A stretch of 64,000 bases of DNA from Gammaproteobacteria bacterium. GTDB taxonomy: Bacteria > Pseudomonadota > Gammaproteobacteria > Xanthomonadales > Marinicellaceae. Of this stretch, positions 41,723 through 51,279 are shown one piece after another (the stretch's first letter is position 1; each line of letters starts with the position of its first letter). A model generated the notes under the pieces. It was not told the origin of the DNA. It searched no databases and saw nothing but the letters and a program-made list of their open reading frames with translations. Both the position numbers and the translations under genes were made by a program. The stretch is taken from contig JAWLAO010000002.1 of NCBI GenBank assembly GCA_041395445.1, forward strand, positions 310,001 to 374,000. Direction: 5' to 3'.

Positions 41723-43462
41723 ATGACTGCAGAGCTGAAAAACACCTCTTTTAGCCGTATTTGGCAATACACCAAACCTTATAAATTGGCATTATCAATT
41801 GCCATACTTGGTGCATTGCTTGATGCCATGGTTCAAGGTTCTTTCATGCTTTTGTTTAAATACATGATTGATGATGCTTTTGGCAAACATGATCAAACGA
41901 TTATCAGATTGATACCATGGGTCATAGTTGTCATGTTTTTGATTCGTGGAAGTGCCAATTATCTATCAACCTACGGTCTCAATTGGGTTGGTAGAAAGGT
42001 TATTGCTGATTTACGACAGTTAGTTTTTTCTAAATATTTGAGACTACCCAGTTCGTTTTTTGACAAACAACCATCTGCAACCCTGATATCTCGTATGACT
42101 TTCGATATTGAAATGATGGCAATGGGTGTGGCATTAACAGTAATCAATGTGATTCGTGATGTATTAACTATTTTGGTGTTAATCGGTGTGATGCTTTCAC
42201 AAAGTGTACAACTAACCGTCATTGTGTTTATTCTTGTGCCGATTGTTGGTGGAATTATTGCTGTATTGAATAAGCGTTTTAGGAAAATCAGCCACCGTAT
42301 TCAAAACTCTATGAGTGGAGTGAGTGAGGTTGTTGGTGAAGTTGTCAAAGGACAGAAGATTGTTAGAATTTTCTCCGGTCAACAAGATGAAGAGAAACGA
42401 TTCTATGAAGTGAATAACCGGAATCGTTATTTGAATATGAAAATTGTTTCCATTAGAGCTTTATCTTCTTCATCTGTTCAAATTTTAACGGCTATAGCTT
42501 TGGCTTTGATAGTCTACTTTGCAACAGTACCGGAAGCGATTAATAATTGGACCGGTGGTACATTTATGGCATTTATTTCTTCAATGATGGCAATGTTACC
42601 TCCCTTAAAAAGGATGTCTGATTCCAGCGCGATGATACAAAAGACTTTGGCAGCTGCTGATAGTGTTTTTTATGTTCTGGATTATGAAGCTGAAGAGGAC
42701 ACCGGCATTATCGAGTTGGATGCTAAAGAGATTAATATTGAGTTTAAAGATGTTAGTTTCTCCTATGATGGTGAAAATCAGGCCTTAGATAATGTTAGTT
42801 TGAAAATTACAAATGGTGAGTCAGTTGCCTTTGTCGGCGAATCTGGTGGTGGAAAATCAACTTTGGTGAATTTAGTACCAAGATTCTACTCACATACGAC
42901 CGGAAAGTTATTGCTGAATAACCAGGATGTCAATGACTATACTCTTGAAAGTCTGAGAAAACACATTTCATTTGTGGATCAAAATGTAGTGCTTTTTAAT
43001 GATACTGTTGCCAATAACATTGCTTATGGCGCGAATAAATCAGCAAATTTGGAACAAGTCAAACAAGCAGCTGTACAAGCGAATGCATTGGATTTCATAG
43101 AAGAGTTGCCGAATGGTTTTGATACTGTTATCGGTGAAGACGGAACCCGTTTATCCGGTGGGCAAAGACAAAGAATCGCAATTGCCAGAGCGATATTGAA
43201 AGATGCTCCATTGTTAATTCTGGATGAAGCAACTTCTGCTTTAGATTCTGAATCAGAGAAAATCATTCAGGCAGCATTACAAAATGTGATGAAAGGTCGA
43301 ACCACTTTGGTTATTGCTCATCGTCTTTCTACCATTGAAAATGCAGATAAAGTGGTTGTCATGTCTAAAGGTGGTGTGGCTGAAATTGGAACTCATAAGA
43401 ATTTACTGCAACACGATGGAATTTACGCAAAATTGCACAGATTGCAGGGTTCTGTTCATTAA
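41723..43462 (+). CDS. msbA: Lipid A flippase MsbA (ABC transporter)
   Basis: This 579-residue half-transporter has six N-terminal membrane helices (about 20-310) and an ABC ATPase domain (about 340-579) with Walker A GESGGGKST, signature LSGGQRQRIAIARA and Walker B LLILDEATSALD. It flips core lipid A across the inner membrane. lpxK follows 2 bp later, the usual partner order, which supports MsbA over a generic multidrug ABC exporter. Confidence 0.94.
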   Translation: MTAELKNTSFSRIWQYTKPYKLALSIAILGALLDAMVQGSFMLLFKYMIDDAFGKHDQTIIRLIPWVIVVMFLIRGSANYLSTYGLNWVGRKVIADLRQLVFSKYLRLPSSFFDKQPSATLISRMTFDIEMMAMGVALTVINVIRDVLTILVLIGVMLSQSVQLTVIVFILVPIVGGIIAVLNKRFRKISHRIQNSMSGVSEVVGEVVKGQKIVRIFSGQQDEEKRFYEVNNRNRYLNMKIVSIRALSSSSVQILTAIALALIVYFATVPEAINNWTGGTFMAFISSMMAMLPPLKRMSDSSAMIQKTLAAADSVFYVLDYEAEEDTGIIELDAKEINIEFKDVSFSYDGENQALDNVSLKITNGESVAFVGESGGGKSTLVNLVPRFYSHTTGKLLLNNQDVNDYTLESLRKHISFVDQNVVLFNDTVANNIAYGANKSANLEQVKQAAVQANALDFIEELPNGFDTVIGEDGTRLSGGQRQRIAIARAILKDAPLLILDEATSALDSESEKIIQAALQNVMKGRTTLVIAHRLSTIENADKVVVMSKGGVAEIGTHKNLLQHDGIYAKLHRLQGSVH

Positions 43463-43464
43463 AT

Positions 43465-44457
43465 ATGGCTCAGCATTCTCAGCAGAAACTCGATAAAATC
43501 TGGTATAAAGGAGCACCTGTGCCTTTTCATTATTTACTACTGGAAAAAATATTTAAAGCTGCGAGTTATTTTCGTCGTAAACTTTATCAAATAGGTCTGT
43601 TACGAACTCACAAAATCAAGTGTCCGGTAGTCATTGTCGGTAATATCACCGTCGGTGGAGTCGGTAAAACACCATTTGTTATCTGGCTGGTTCATCAGTT
43701 GCAAGCCAAAGGCTACAAAGTTGGCGTGGTGTCTCGGGGTTATGGTGGTAAAAGAGAGCATGAACCTTTATTGGTGATTCCACAGACATCTTCAAAAGCA
43801 AGTGGTGATGAAGCCTTACTGATTGCGAAACACACCGAAACACCGGTCTATGTTGGTAAAAACCGGGTTAAAGCGGCTCAAAAACTATTACTCGATTACA
43901 AATGTGATGTGATTATTTCGGATGATGGTCTGCAACATTATGCATTACAACGTGATGTCGAAATTGCATTAATTGATGCCAAGTATGGTTTGGGAAATGA
44001 GCGATTTTTACCTGCCGGCCCGCTTCGTGAAGGAAGAGAGCGTCTGAAAACAGTTGATATGGTGGCTTTTAAAGGTAAAAGGTTAGACAGTCATTATTTT
44101 GACTATGCTCCTTTATTGGTCTATGCATTAGGTGATACACGTAAACAACGCAAAATTGAATCTTTTCGCAACCAGAAAATCAATGCTCTAGCAGGAATTG
44201 CTCATCCCGATAGTTTCTTTAATATGCTGGCTGATTGTGGGTTAGCAATCGTCAAACATCCTTTAAATGATCATGAAAAATTAACTGAGAAGCATTTTGA
44301 CTTTAATGATGATAATCCAATCTTTATCACTGAAAAAGATGCAGTAAAATGCGCTGAGATGCAATTGGAAAATGTTTGGGTGGTTGTTCTTAAACTTGAA
44401 GTTAAAGATGAAACAAAACATCAGGTTATTGATTTAATTGAAAGTAAAATATCATGA
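43465..44457 (+). CDS. lpxK: Tetraacyldisaccharide 4'-kinase
   Basis: This 330-residue membrane-associated kinase has the LpxK P-loop GNITVGGVGKTPFV (about 53-66), VVSRGYGG, and the downstream DDGLQHYALQRDVEI and RFLPAGPLREG motifs. It phosphorylates the lipid A precursor disaccharide at the 4' position. It overlaps kdsB by 4 bp (ATGA), so the two are translationally coupled. Confidence 0.95.
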   Translation: MAQHSQQKLDKIWYKGAPVPFHYLLLEKIFKAASYFRRKLYQIGLLRTHKIKCPVVIVGNITVGGVGKTPFVIWLVHQLQAKGYKVGVVSRGYGGKREHEPLLVIPQTSSKASGDEALLIAKHTETPVYVGKNRVKAAQKLLLDYKCDVIISDDGLQHYALQRDVEIALIDAKYGLGNERFLPAGPLREGRERLKTVDMVAFKGKRLDSHYFDYAPLLVYALGDTRKQRKIESFRNQKINALAGIAHPDSFFNMLADCGLAIVKHPLNDHEKLTEKHFDFNDDNPIFITEKDAVKCAEMQLENVWVVVLKLEVKDETKHQVIDLIESKIS

Positions 44458-45239
44458 GTGAAAATATCGTTATTTGCTTACCTGCCAGATACGCATCTAC
44501 ACGTTTACCCGGAAAGCCATTGTTGGAGATAGCAGGAAAGCCACTGATACTTTGGGCTTTGGAGTCTGCTTCTCAAATTGATGCCAATGAAATTATTGTA
44601 GCAACGGATGATGAAAGAATTCAAAATTTGGTTGAGAGTCATGGTTATCAATGTGTTCAAACTTCATCTGAACACCAATCGGGAACTGACAGACTTGCTG
44701 AAGTCGCGCGATTGAAAAACTGGGATAATGAGACGATTGTTGTCAATTATCAGGCGGACGAACCTTTAACTCCAAAACAAAACATCGAACAATTGATTCA
44801 GGCACTTAAAGATAATCCACATGCTTCGATTGCGACACTTTATCAGTTGATCAATAATTATGAAGATTTGGTCAATCCGAATAATGTCAAATTAGTCACC
44901 GATGAGAATGATTTGTCCTTATATTTCTCACGGGCTCCTATTCCGTATTCGAGAAGTACATTTACAGATGAAAAGCTGGATGAAAACATTCAATATAAAC
45001 ACCATATTGGCTTGTATGCCTACAAAGCCGGTTTTCTCAAACAATTTTCAAAGCTCTCTCCATCGGATTTAGAAAAAACCGAATCACTGGAACAACTCAG
45101 AGCTATAAGTCATAGCTATAAAATTACTGCAAAACAAGCCTTACAAACTATGCCTCACGGAATTGATACCCAAGAAGACATTGTGAGATTTAAAGAATTA
45201 ATTAAATCCGGTAATCACAACGACTCGATAAACTCATAA
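44454..45239 (+). CDS. kdsB: 3-deoxy-manno-octulosonate cytidylyltransferase
   Basis: This 261-residue enzyme opens with CLPARYASTRLPGKPL, the nucleotide-binding signature of CMP-Kdo synthetase, and contains VNYQADEPL and HHIGLYAYKAGFL. It activates Kdo for attachment to lipid A, consistent with lpxK upstream. Its last 25 bp overlap the convergent bcp gene. Confidence 0.95.
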   Translation: MSENIVICLPARYASTRLPGKPLLEIAGKPLILWALESASQIDANEIIVATDDERIQNLVESHGYQCVQTSSEHQSGTDRLAEVARLKNWDNETIVVNYQADEPLTPKQNIEQLIQALKDNPHASIATLYQLINNYEDLVNPNNVKLVTDENDLSLYFSRAPIPYSRSTFTDEKLDENIQYKHHIGLYAYKAGFLKQFSKLSPSDLEKTESLEQLRAISHSYKITAKQALQTMPHGIDTQEDIVRFKELIKSGNHNDSINS

Positions 45240-45676
45240 ACTTCCTGAGCATGTCCTTTAACACGGACTTTATCCCAATGTTTGATGAGTTTTCCATCCT
45301 GGTCAATTACAAATGTGGAACGTACAATTCCCATATAGGTTTTACCGTAGTTTTTCTTTTCCTGAATCACACCAAAATAATTACAGATTTCCTCTTCTGT
45401 ATCAGCAATTAAATCAAATGCAAAATTATACTTTTCTTTGAAGTTTTCCTGACGTTTTAAAGTGTCTTTAGATACACCTAAAATATTGGCATTGGACTGC
45501 GAGAATTTCGGAAAAAGTTCAGTGAAATCACAACTCTCAGTAGTACACCCCGGAGTGCTGGCTTTGGGATAAAAATAAAGAACCAGATACTTATCCTGAT
45601 AATCAGAGAGTTTGGCTTTTTTATTGCCAGTCAGTAAAATTGCAAAATCTTTAATTTTTTCGTTAATCTTAACCAT
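45215..45676 (-). CDS. bcp: Bcp-type thioredoxin-dependent peroxiredoxin
   Basis: I start at ATG 45676 (MVKINEKIKDF), since the ten codons upstream look non-native. The 153-residue enzyme has the Bcp/PrxQ motif YPKASTPGCTTESCDF with peroxidatic Cys44 and nearby Cys49, and YMGIVRSTFVIDQDGK. It reduces peroxides with thioredoxin. It is convergent with kdsB with a 25-bp overlap and divergent from dapA, a common neighbour of bcp. Confidence 0.92.
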   Translation of the reverse strand: MVKINEKIKDFAILLTGNKKAKLSDYQDKYLVLYFYPKASTPGCTTESCDFTELFPKFSQSNANILGVSKDTLKRQENFKEKYNFAFDLIADTEEEICNYFGVIQEKKNYGKTYMGIVRSTFVIDQDGKLIKHWDKVRVKGHAQEVYEFIESL

Positions 45677-45695
45677 TTGTTTATGCTTTTTAGAT

Positions 45696-45719
45696 AAAAT
45701 AAGCAAGTTATCTTATTTT
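45696..45719. promoter_or_regulatory. AT-rich dyad between bcp and dapA
   Basis: AAAATAAG (45696-45703) and CTTATTTT (45712-45719) form a perfect 8-bp inverted repeat around 8 nt, within the 50-bp divergent gap and 8 bp from the dapA ATG. It could be an operator, a hairpin near the dapA start, or chance in AT-rich DNA. Confidence 0.3.
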
Positions 45720-45726
45720 TGATGAA

Positions 45727-46632
45727 ATGTCCAATTTAACTGCAAAAGATTTATATGGTTGTATGACGGCTTTGGCGACTCCAATGCACGAGGATGGTCA
45801 GGTGGATTACATCCAATGGCAGAAATTAGTTCAAAGTCAAATAGATGCTGAAATCAATGGTATAGTTGTTGCCGGAACCACCGGAGAATCCGCATTGTTG
45901 AATGATGAAGAGTTTGAACAATTATTGACTATAGCAATTGAATCTTGCAAAAGCACTAATACCAAAGTGATTGCTCAAACCGGTGCGATTTCTCCTGATA
46001 AAGTGATTGAGCGAAATCGTGTTGCTGCTCGTCATGGTGCGGATGCATTGTTGATAGTCACGCCTTATTACATTCGAACCACTCAGGAAGGTTTGTATCA
46101 GCATTTTATGAAAATAGCCGAAGTATCTGATTTACCAATTATTTTATACAATGTACCTTCACGAACTCAAAATGATATGTTACCGGCTACAACCGCCAAA
46201 TTGGCGAAGCATGAAAAAATTATCGGTATTAAAGAAGCCTCTTCTGCTGAGAACCGGTTTGTTGAATTGACAAAGCTATTGCAGAAAGATTTTGCAATTT
46301 TGTCAGGTAATGATGATACCTTTTTGAATGCTATGGAGCAGGGTGCTTGTGGAGTTATTAGTGTTGCTAGCAATGTCAGACCGGTTTCGGTAAAGCAAAT
46401 TTGTAATTTGATGGCATTGGGAGACGTTATTTCGGCAAAAAAATTAAATACTAGTCTTGAAAAACTCTTTGAGATGTTATCATATCAGCCCAATCCGATA
46501 CCTGTGAAGTACCTACTTCATCAAGCCGGAATGATAAAGCAGGGAATTCGATTGCCATTAATGTGGTTGAAATCCGGTTTGACAGGTGTTAAAGCCGAAG
46601 TGGCGAGCATCGAGAAAGAATTAAGAATTTAA
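45727..46632 (+). CDS. dapA: 4-hydroxy-tetrahydrodipicolinate synthase
   Basis: This 301-residue TIM-barrel enzyme shows VVAGTTGESALL (about 43-54), TPYYIRTTQEGLYQHF, the Tyr of NVPSRTQNDM and the Schiff-base Lys in IIGIKEASS. It condenses pyruvate with aspartate semialdehyde in lysine and meso-diaminopimelate synthesis. A BamC-like lipoprotein gene follows 22 bp later, the classical gammaproteobacterial dapA-bamC order. Confidence 0.95.
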   Translation: MSNLTAKDLYGCMTALATPMHEDGQVDYIQWQKLVQSQIDAEINGIVVAGTTGESALLNDEEFEQLLTIAIESCKSTNTKVIAQTGAISPDKVIERNRVAARHGADALLIVTPYYIRTTQEGLYQHFMKIAEVSDLPIILYNVPSRTQNDMLPATTAKLAKHEKIIGIKEASSAENRFVELTKLLQKDFAILSGNDDTFLNAMEQGACGVISVASNVRPVSVKQICNLMALGDVISAKKLNTSLEKLFEMLSYQPNPIPVKYLLHQAGMIKQGIRLPLMWLKSGLTGVKAEVASIEKELRI

Positions 46633-46654
46633 ACGATTTAAATATAAAAAAACT

Positions 46655-47254
46655 ATGAGAATATTGTTACTGTTGTTGGTTGTTGTTACTGTAAACGGAT
46701 GCAGGTTTATTCATTTGAAAGAACCTTATTTAGATGCTCAATCTGCTGAAAAACTTCAAATTCCGACGGGTTTGGATACACCCAATACGACTTCAACACT
46801 ATCTGTTCCTTCAGCTGAAAGCTCATCAGCATCGGTTTCAGATGCTCCTCCGGAAATGCCGATTAGGAAAAGACAGTCTGAAAGTGGTATATTAAAAATT
46901 GATAATCAGGATGGTTATGCTGTTCTCACCGTAGCAACGGATAAAGATGTAATGTTTGATGTTATGGCTGATTTTGAACTGGAAAATTGGTCTGTAATGG
47001 ATTCCGATGCGGATGATTGTGAAGTGAGTTTGTATTATTTTGATCAGGCAGCTAAAGAAAGATCAGAAGCCGGATTTTTCAAAAGAATGTTTAGCAGAGG
47101 TGATTTTCAATCCGATTATTCAGGTGAATATAAATTATCATGCACTCAAAGTGGTAGTTTGACGAGTGTGAAATTTAGTAAAGCTGACAGTGATCTTCCA
47201 AAATCCTTTTTAGCTGATACCGTGATGAATAACCTGTACAGCGTATTTGAATAA
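46655..47254 (+). CDS. bamC: BamC-like outer-membrane assembly lipoprotein (short)
   Basis: This 199-residue protein has a lipoprotein signal with VNGC lipobox (about 13-16), the BamC N-terminal motif YLDAQSAEKLQIPTGLDTP, a Ser/Pro-rich linker and one helix-grip-like domain (about 78-199). Typical BamC has two such domains and about 340 residues, so this is a shortened form. Position directly after dapA supports the call. It should be an accessory of the BAM beta-barrel assembly machine. Confidence 0.75.
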   Translation: MRILLLLLVVVTVNGCRFIHLKEPYLDAQSAEKLQIPTGLDTPNTTSTLSVPSAESSSASVSDAPPEMPIRKRQSESGILKIDNQDGYAVLTVATDKDVMFDVMADFELENWSVMDSDADDCEVSLYYFDQAAKERSEAGFFKRMFSRGDFQSDYSGEYKLSCTQSGSLTSVKFSKADSDLPKSFLADTVMNNLYSVFE

Positions 47255-47299
47255 TTCGTTGTCCTGAATAAAACCTTCAATTGATTTTTATCTCATGGT

Positions 47300-48526
47300 G
47301 TGTTTATGTACGAACGCTATCTTAATGTATTTAGAACACACTATCCGGCAAAGAAACTGGCACCGCTTCTTGCTGTAATAGTCGCACTTTCACCTTTTGC
47401 GATTGATACTTATTTGCCAACGATGCCAACGATGGCAAAGTCTTTTAATGTTCCTATCAATTTTATTGAACTTTCAATTCCAATTTATTTGATTGGTTTC
47501 GCTTTGGGTCAAATTATAGGTGGTCCCATTTCAGATAATTATGGTCGTAGAAAAATAGGCAGTTTCGGCTTATTTATCTTTTTTTTGGCAAGCGTTGCTA
47601 TCATTTTAAGCGAATCTATTGAACAGTTTTGGGCACTGCGCTTTCTACAAGCATTTGGTGGTGGTTTTGGGTTGGTTATCTGTGCGGCTGTAGTTCGGGA
47701 TTTATATGACGGCAAACATGCGGCAAAAATCTTCACGCTCATGGGTTTTATCATGATGTTGGCACCGTTGATTGCCCCGACAATTGGCTCAATCCTGCTT
47801 GCGTATTTTAATTGGCAATCAATTTTCGTATTGTTGTCCATTTATTCTTTTGTGCAAATCTTTATGATAATGTTGTTTGTTCCAGAAACGAAACGACTGA
47901 GAAGGGTTGGTGGCTATCAGCATCTACCGCCTGTTCAAGTTATTAAAAATTACTGGTCAATCATTACAAATCGCAATGCGTTGCCGTTTTTGCTCTGTGG
48001 AAGTTTTGTTGCTTCTGCATTGTTTGCATTCTTAACAGAAATTTCATTTTTGTATATTGATTATTTTTCGGTGACGGAAAGTGGATTTGCATGGTTATTT
48101 GGGATGAATATTGTGTGTATGATGATATTTAATCGTTTGAACCATTTTTTATTGGATAAATTAACGCCCAGAAAAATTTTAAGAATCGGTTTGTTCATTC
48201 AAAATACAGCAGCGCTTATTCTGTTAAGTTCTGCAATATTTCAATTCCATAATTTGTATTTAGTTGTTGCTTTATTGATGTTGATAATTGGTTCTTTCGG
48301 AATTATCGCTCCTAATAATATGGCATGTTATATGAAGAATTTTCCAATGACCAGCGGAACTGCAAATGCAGTGAATGGAGCTTCACAATTTACATTTGGC
48401 GCGATTATTGGTTTGGGTCTGTCTTTTCTGCATAACGGAACCCCAATACCGATGTTTAGTGTGATATTTATCTCGACGATACTATCTTTTATAAGTTTCA
48501 GATTTTCTAAAGAAATTGATGACTAA
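47300..48526 (+). CDS. Bcr/CflA-type MFS drug exporter
   Basis: This 408-residue transporter (or 406 from ATG 47306) has about twelve membrane helices, the Bcr/CflA-like first-helix segment SPFAIDTYLPTMPTM and the MFS loop motif GGPISDNYGRRKIG. A further family-like stretch is LRFLQAFGGGFGLVICAAVVRDLYDG. It is a proton-coupled exporter of unknown substrate. It is monocistronic and convergent with the acetyltransferase 5 bp downstream. Confidence 0.88.
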   Translation: MFMYERYLNVFRTHYPAKKLAPLLAVIVALSPFAIDTYLPTMPTMAKSFNVPINFIELSIPIYLIGFALGQIIGGPISDNYGRRKIGSFGLFIFFLASVAIILSESIEQFWALRFLQAFGGGFGLVICAAVVRDLYDGKHAAKIFTLMGFIMMLAPLIAPTIGSILLAYFNWQSIFVLLSIYSFVQIFMIMLFVPETKRLRRVGGYQHLPPVQVIKNYWSIITNRNALPFLLCGSFVASALFAFLTEISFLYIDYFSVTESGFAWLFGMNIVCMMIFNRLNHFLLDKLTPRKILRIGLFIQNTAALILLSSAIFQFHNLYLVVALLMLIIGSFGIIAPNNMACYMKNFPMTSGTANAVNGASQFTFGAIIGLGLSFLHNGTPIPMFSVIFISTILSFISFRFSKEIDD

Positions 48527-48531
48527 TCGGC

Positions 48532-48972
48532 TTAGCATTTAAAATTGTAAAAGTAGTGTTCGGCATCCATTTCCCAGCCTCTTTTAATATATAACATTTG
48601 AGCGATTTTGTTCTTTTTGTGGGTTTCAAGAACCAGACGACAAGCCTGATTGTTATTTGCGAATTCTTCAGCTCTTTGCATCAGTTTATCAGCAACACCT
48701 TTGTGGCGGAACTGTTCAAGTACAAATAAGTCATTCAAAATATAGAGTTTTTCCATTTCTACGGATGAGAAACTACTGTAAAGCTGAACAAAACCAATGA
48801 GTTGAGACTTTACTGTAGCTACAAAAAAACAGGAGTCATTATTGTCTAAACGACGCTTAATAAAAACTTTGCAACCTTCCAGATCCGATGGTTTGTTGTA
48901 AAACATTCTATACTTATTAAATAGAATGGTCAGCTGAACCAGATCCCTTTTTTCTGATCGTCTAATTTTCAT
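48532..48972 (-). CDS. GNAT-family N-acetyltransferase
   Basis: This 146-residue protein has the GNAT fold signature: a beta4 strand FVQLYSSF, then YILNDLFVLEQFRHKGVADKLMQRAEEFA, where Q/R-x-x-G-x-A binds the acetyl-CoA pyrophosphate, and the C-terminal KIAQMLYIKRGWEMD. The substrate is unknown. It is divergent from tolB. Confidence 0.85.
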   Translation of the reverse strand: MKIRRSEKRDLVQLTILFNKYRMFYNKPSDLEGCKVFIKRRLDNNDSCFFVATVKSQLIGFVQLYSSFSSVEMEKLYILNDLFVLEQFRHKGVADKLMQRAEEFANNNQACRLVLETHKKNKIAQMLYIKRGWEMDAEHYFYNFKC

Positions 48973-49028
48973 CTGTGAACTAAATTTACCCTTGGACTAT
49001 GTAATATATCTTTTGATTATGAACTTTT

Positions 49029-49058
49029 TTGTGATGTTCTGCTCTATTTGGTTATAAT
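49029..49058 (+). promoter_or_regulatory. Putative sigma-70 promoter of tolB
   Basis: TTGTGA (49029-49034) and TATAAT (49053-49058) are separated by 18 bp. The tolB ATG lies 44 bp downstream of the -10. Confidence 0.5.
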
Positions 49059-49102
49059 AACAAACATTCTTAAATATGCAAAATCTTAAATCAGGAAGTT
49101 TA

Positions 49103-50383
49103 ATGAAAAAACAGGTCATTTTTATCGCCCTAATTATTTTTTCCTCAATTATAAATGCTGATGTTGAGTTTCGAATCACTCAACCTGGCGTGGGTGCTTA
49201 TGAAATTGCGATTTTACCATTTGACAACAATACTCAAAGTGTGAATCTTGCGAATGTTATTTCTGATGATCTTAAATTGACGGGGCAATTTCGTACACTT
49301 GAAAAAGAACAGTTGATTGAAAATCCAAGATACGCCAGTCAGATAAAGTTTCCAACTTGGAAGATGCTTGGAGCAGATTACTTGACGATTGGTTCGGTTT
49401 TATCATCCGCTCCGGGTAGATATGAGGTTTCAGTTAAATTATTCTCTGTGTTGGATCAAAAGCAGATTTTATCTCTAAGTTTGCCGGTTCACAGCGGAGA
49501 TTTAAGAGCCGGGGCGCACTATATTGCCGATAAAATTTATGAAGAAATCACAGGTATTAAAGGGATATTCTCAACGAAGATTGCCTATGTCACAGCGACA
49601 AATGTTGATGGTAAAATGGAGTATCAATTGCTGGTCGCAGATGCTGATGGTAAGAACTCTCAAGCGTTGGCAACATCTTCGCAGCCTTTGTTATCTCCGA
49701 AATGGTCTCCGAGAGGTGATAAATTGGTTTATGTTTCATTTGAAAAAGGAAACTCTGCCATTTATATACAGAATCTAGCTACCGGAAAACGTGAATTAAT
49801 GAGTAGTTACAAAGGAATTAACAGCGGTCCGGCATTCTCACCTGATGGTAAACATTTGGCTCTCACGTTGTCGAAATCCGGTAATCCTGAAATTTATATC
49901 ATGGATATTTACACCAAACAATTGGAAAAAATAACCAATAGCTGGGCAATTGATACCGGAGCCACTTGGGCACCGGACGGACAAAGTTTGATTTTTACTT
50001 CAGACAGAGGCGGAAAACCTAATCTTTACCAAATTGATTTGGCAACAAAGACTCCAAAGAGATTAACTTTTGAAGGAGACTATAATGCCGGCGGTAGTTT
50101 TTCAGCAGATTCGGCTTACCTTTGTTATGTTCAGGGCAATGCAAATGACTATCGCATTGCATTGAGACATAACGAGTCCGAAACCTCACAAATCATCAGT
50201 AATGGCCCGTTGGATGAAACTCCGACTTTTGCTCCAAATAATAACATGATATTATATGCAACCAAGAATAATAAAGGGCAGGGGATTTTGATTTCGACAT
50301 CTTTAGATGGAGCAACTAAAAATCAACTATTGGTCTCAAATGGTCATATCAGAGAACCAGCATGGTCGCCGGTTATAAATTAA
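49103..50383 (+). CDS. tolB: Tol-Pal system protein TolB
   Basis: ATG 49103 follows AGGAAG and opens a signal peptide (FIALIIFSSIINA), so I prefer it to 49076. The 426-residue periplasmic protein has the TolB N-terminal domain (IAILPFDNNTQSVNLANVI) and a six-bladed propeller with PKWSPRGDKLVYVS, PAFSPDGKHLAL and ATWAPDGQSLIFTSDRGGK. It links Pal and TolA in outer-membrane constriction. Unusually, tolQRA and pal are not adjacent. The next gene overlaps its end by 22 bp. Confidence 0.95.
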   Translation: MKKQVIFIALIIFSSIINADVEFRITQPGVGAYEIAILPFDNNTQSVNLANVISDDLKLTGQFRTLEKEQLIENPRYASQIKFPTWKMLGADYLTIGSVLSSAPGRYEVSVKLFSVLDQKQILSLSLPVHSGDLRAGAHYIADKIYEEITGIKGIFSTKIAYVTATNVDGKMEYQLLVADADGKNSQALATSSQPLLSPKWSPRGDKLVYVSFEKGNSAIYIQNLATGKRELMSSYKGINSGPAFSPDGKHLALTLSKSGNPEIYIMDIYTKQLEKITNSWAIDTGATWAPDGQSLIFTSDRGGKPNLYQIDLATKTPKRLTFEGDYNAGGSFSADSAYLCYVQGNANDYRIALRHNESETSQIISNGPLDETPTFAPNNNMILYATKNNKGQGILISTSLDGATKNQLLVSNGHIREPAWSPVIN

Positions 50384-51099
50384 TAAAAAAATCTGAAGAA
50401 AAAGTAATTCTCAACGGAGAAGCATTTTCTTGTCTGTTGGTTCGCTCGAAGAAAAGAAGACATAGTATTAGTGTTAAAATTCTCTGTAGAAATCATTTGC
50501 AGGTCAATGCACCATTTATGACTTCAAGTCATGTGATTTATAATTTTTTAGAATCAAAATATAGTTGGATTAAACAAAACCAACAAAAAGCTAAGTACCA
50601 AAATTCTCCAAAAGAATATCAATACAAAAATGGAGAAAAATTCTGGTTTTTAGGCAACTCCTATCACTTGAAAACCCAACAAGACAATAAAGATGATGTC
50701 ATACTGACTGATAAAGAGCTGGTGGTCAATTATAGAAAAGAGGCATCTATTAAATCGTTACTCAAAAAATGGTATCGACAACATGCTCTCGAATACTTCT
50801 CAAAAAGGGCTGAGACTCTCAGACAAAAATTCGACTTTCCTAAAATCAAAAATATACGTGTGCGAATGATGAAGTCTCGTTGGGGAAGTTGTAATTCAAG
50901 AAGCGAAATCACATTCAATGTGCATCTGATAAAAGCCGTTCCTGAAGTCATTGACTATGTCATATTGCATGAGTTGTGTCATTTAATTCAGCAAAACCAC
51001 AGCAAGGCTTTTTATCAGCTTCAGGAAGAAATTAATCCACATTGGAAAACACAGAAAAAACAACTGGATGATTCTTCTCTGGTATTTTTAAATTGTTAG
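50362..51099 (+). CDS. YgjP-like zinc metallopeptidase domain protein (DUF45)
   Basis: This 245-residue protein has the UPF0758/DUF45-type layout: RSKKRRHSISVKI near the N-terminus, MMKSRWGSCNSRSEITFN, then the zinc motif HELCHLIQQNHSKAF, with the third ligand in the NPHW region. It is a cytoplasmic gluzincin-like protein related to M48/SprT; the substrate is unknown. It overlaps tolB by 22 bp, so it may be translationally coupled. Confidence 0.85.
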   Translation: MVAGYKLIKKSEEKVILNGEAFSCLLVRSKKRRHSISVKILCRNHLQVNAPFMTSSHVIYNFLESKYSWIKQNQQKAKYQNSPKEYQYKNGEKFWFLGNSYHLKTQQDNKDDVILTDKELVVNYRKEASIKSLLKKWYRQHALEYFSKRAETLRQKFDFPKIKNIRVRMMKSRWGSCNSRSEITFNVHLIKAVPEVIDYVILHELCHLIQQNHSKAFYQLQEEINPHWKTQKKQLDDSSLVFLNC

Positions 51100-51185
51100 G
51101 CTTTCAGAGTTAAATTTTCTGTCAAACTTTTGTCACATTAGTCTCCAAAACACATATTGTTTTAGGCTAATAGTTAAGAAAATGA

Positions 51186-51191
51186 TATAAT
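51186..51191 (+). promoter_or_regulatory. Putative -10 of the mmsA operon
   Basis: A perfect TATAAT lies 88 bp upstream of mmsA in the 180-bp gap. No good -35 is seen at 16-18 bp, so activation by a regulator is possible. Confidence 0.35.
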
Positions 51192-51279
51192 GCAACGCGA
51201 AAATTTCAGTGCCTCATATCGTTCGATAGATTGACAGACACGCAAACTCATTAACAAATACAATTAGGGGACAAATCTC

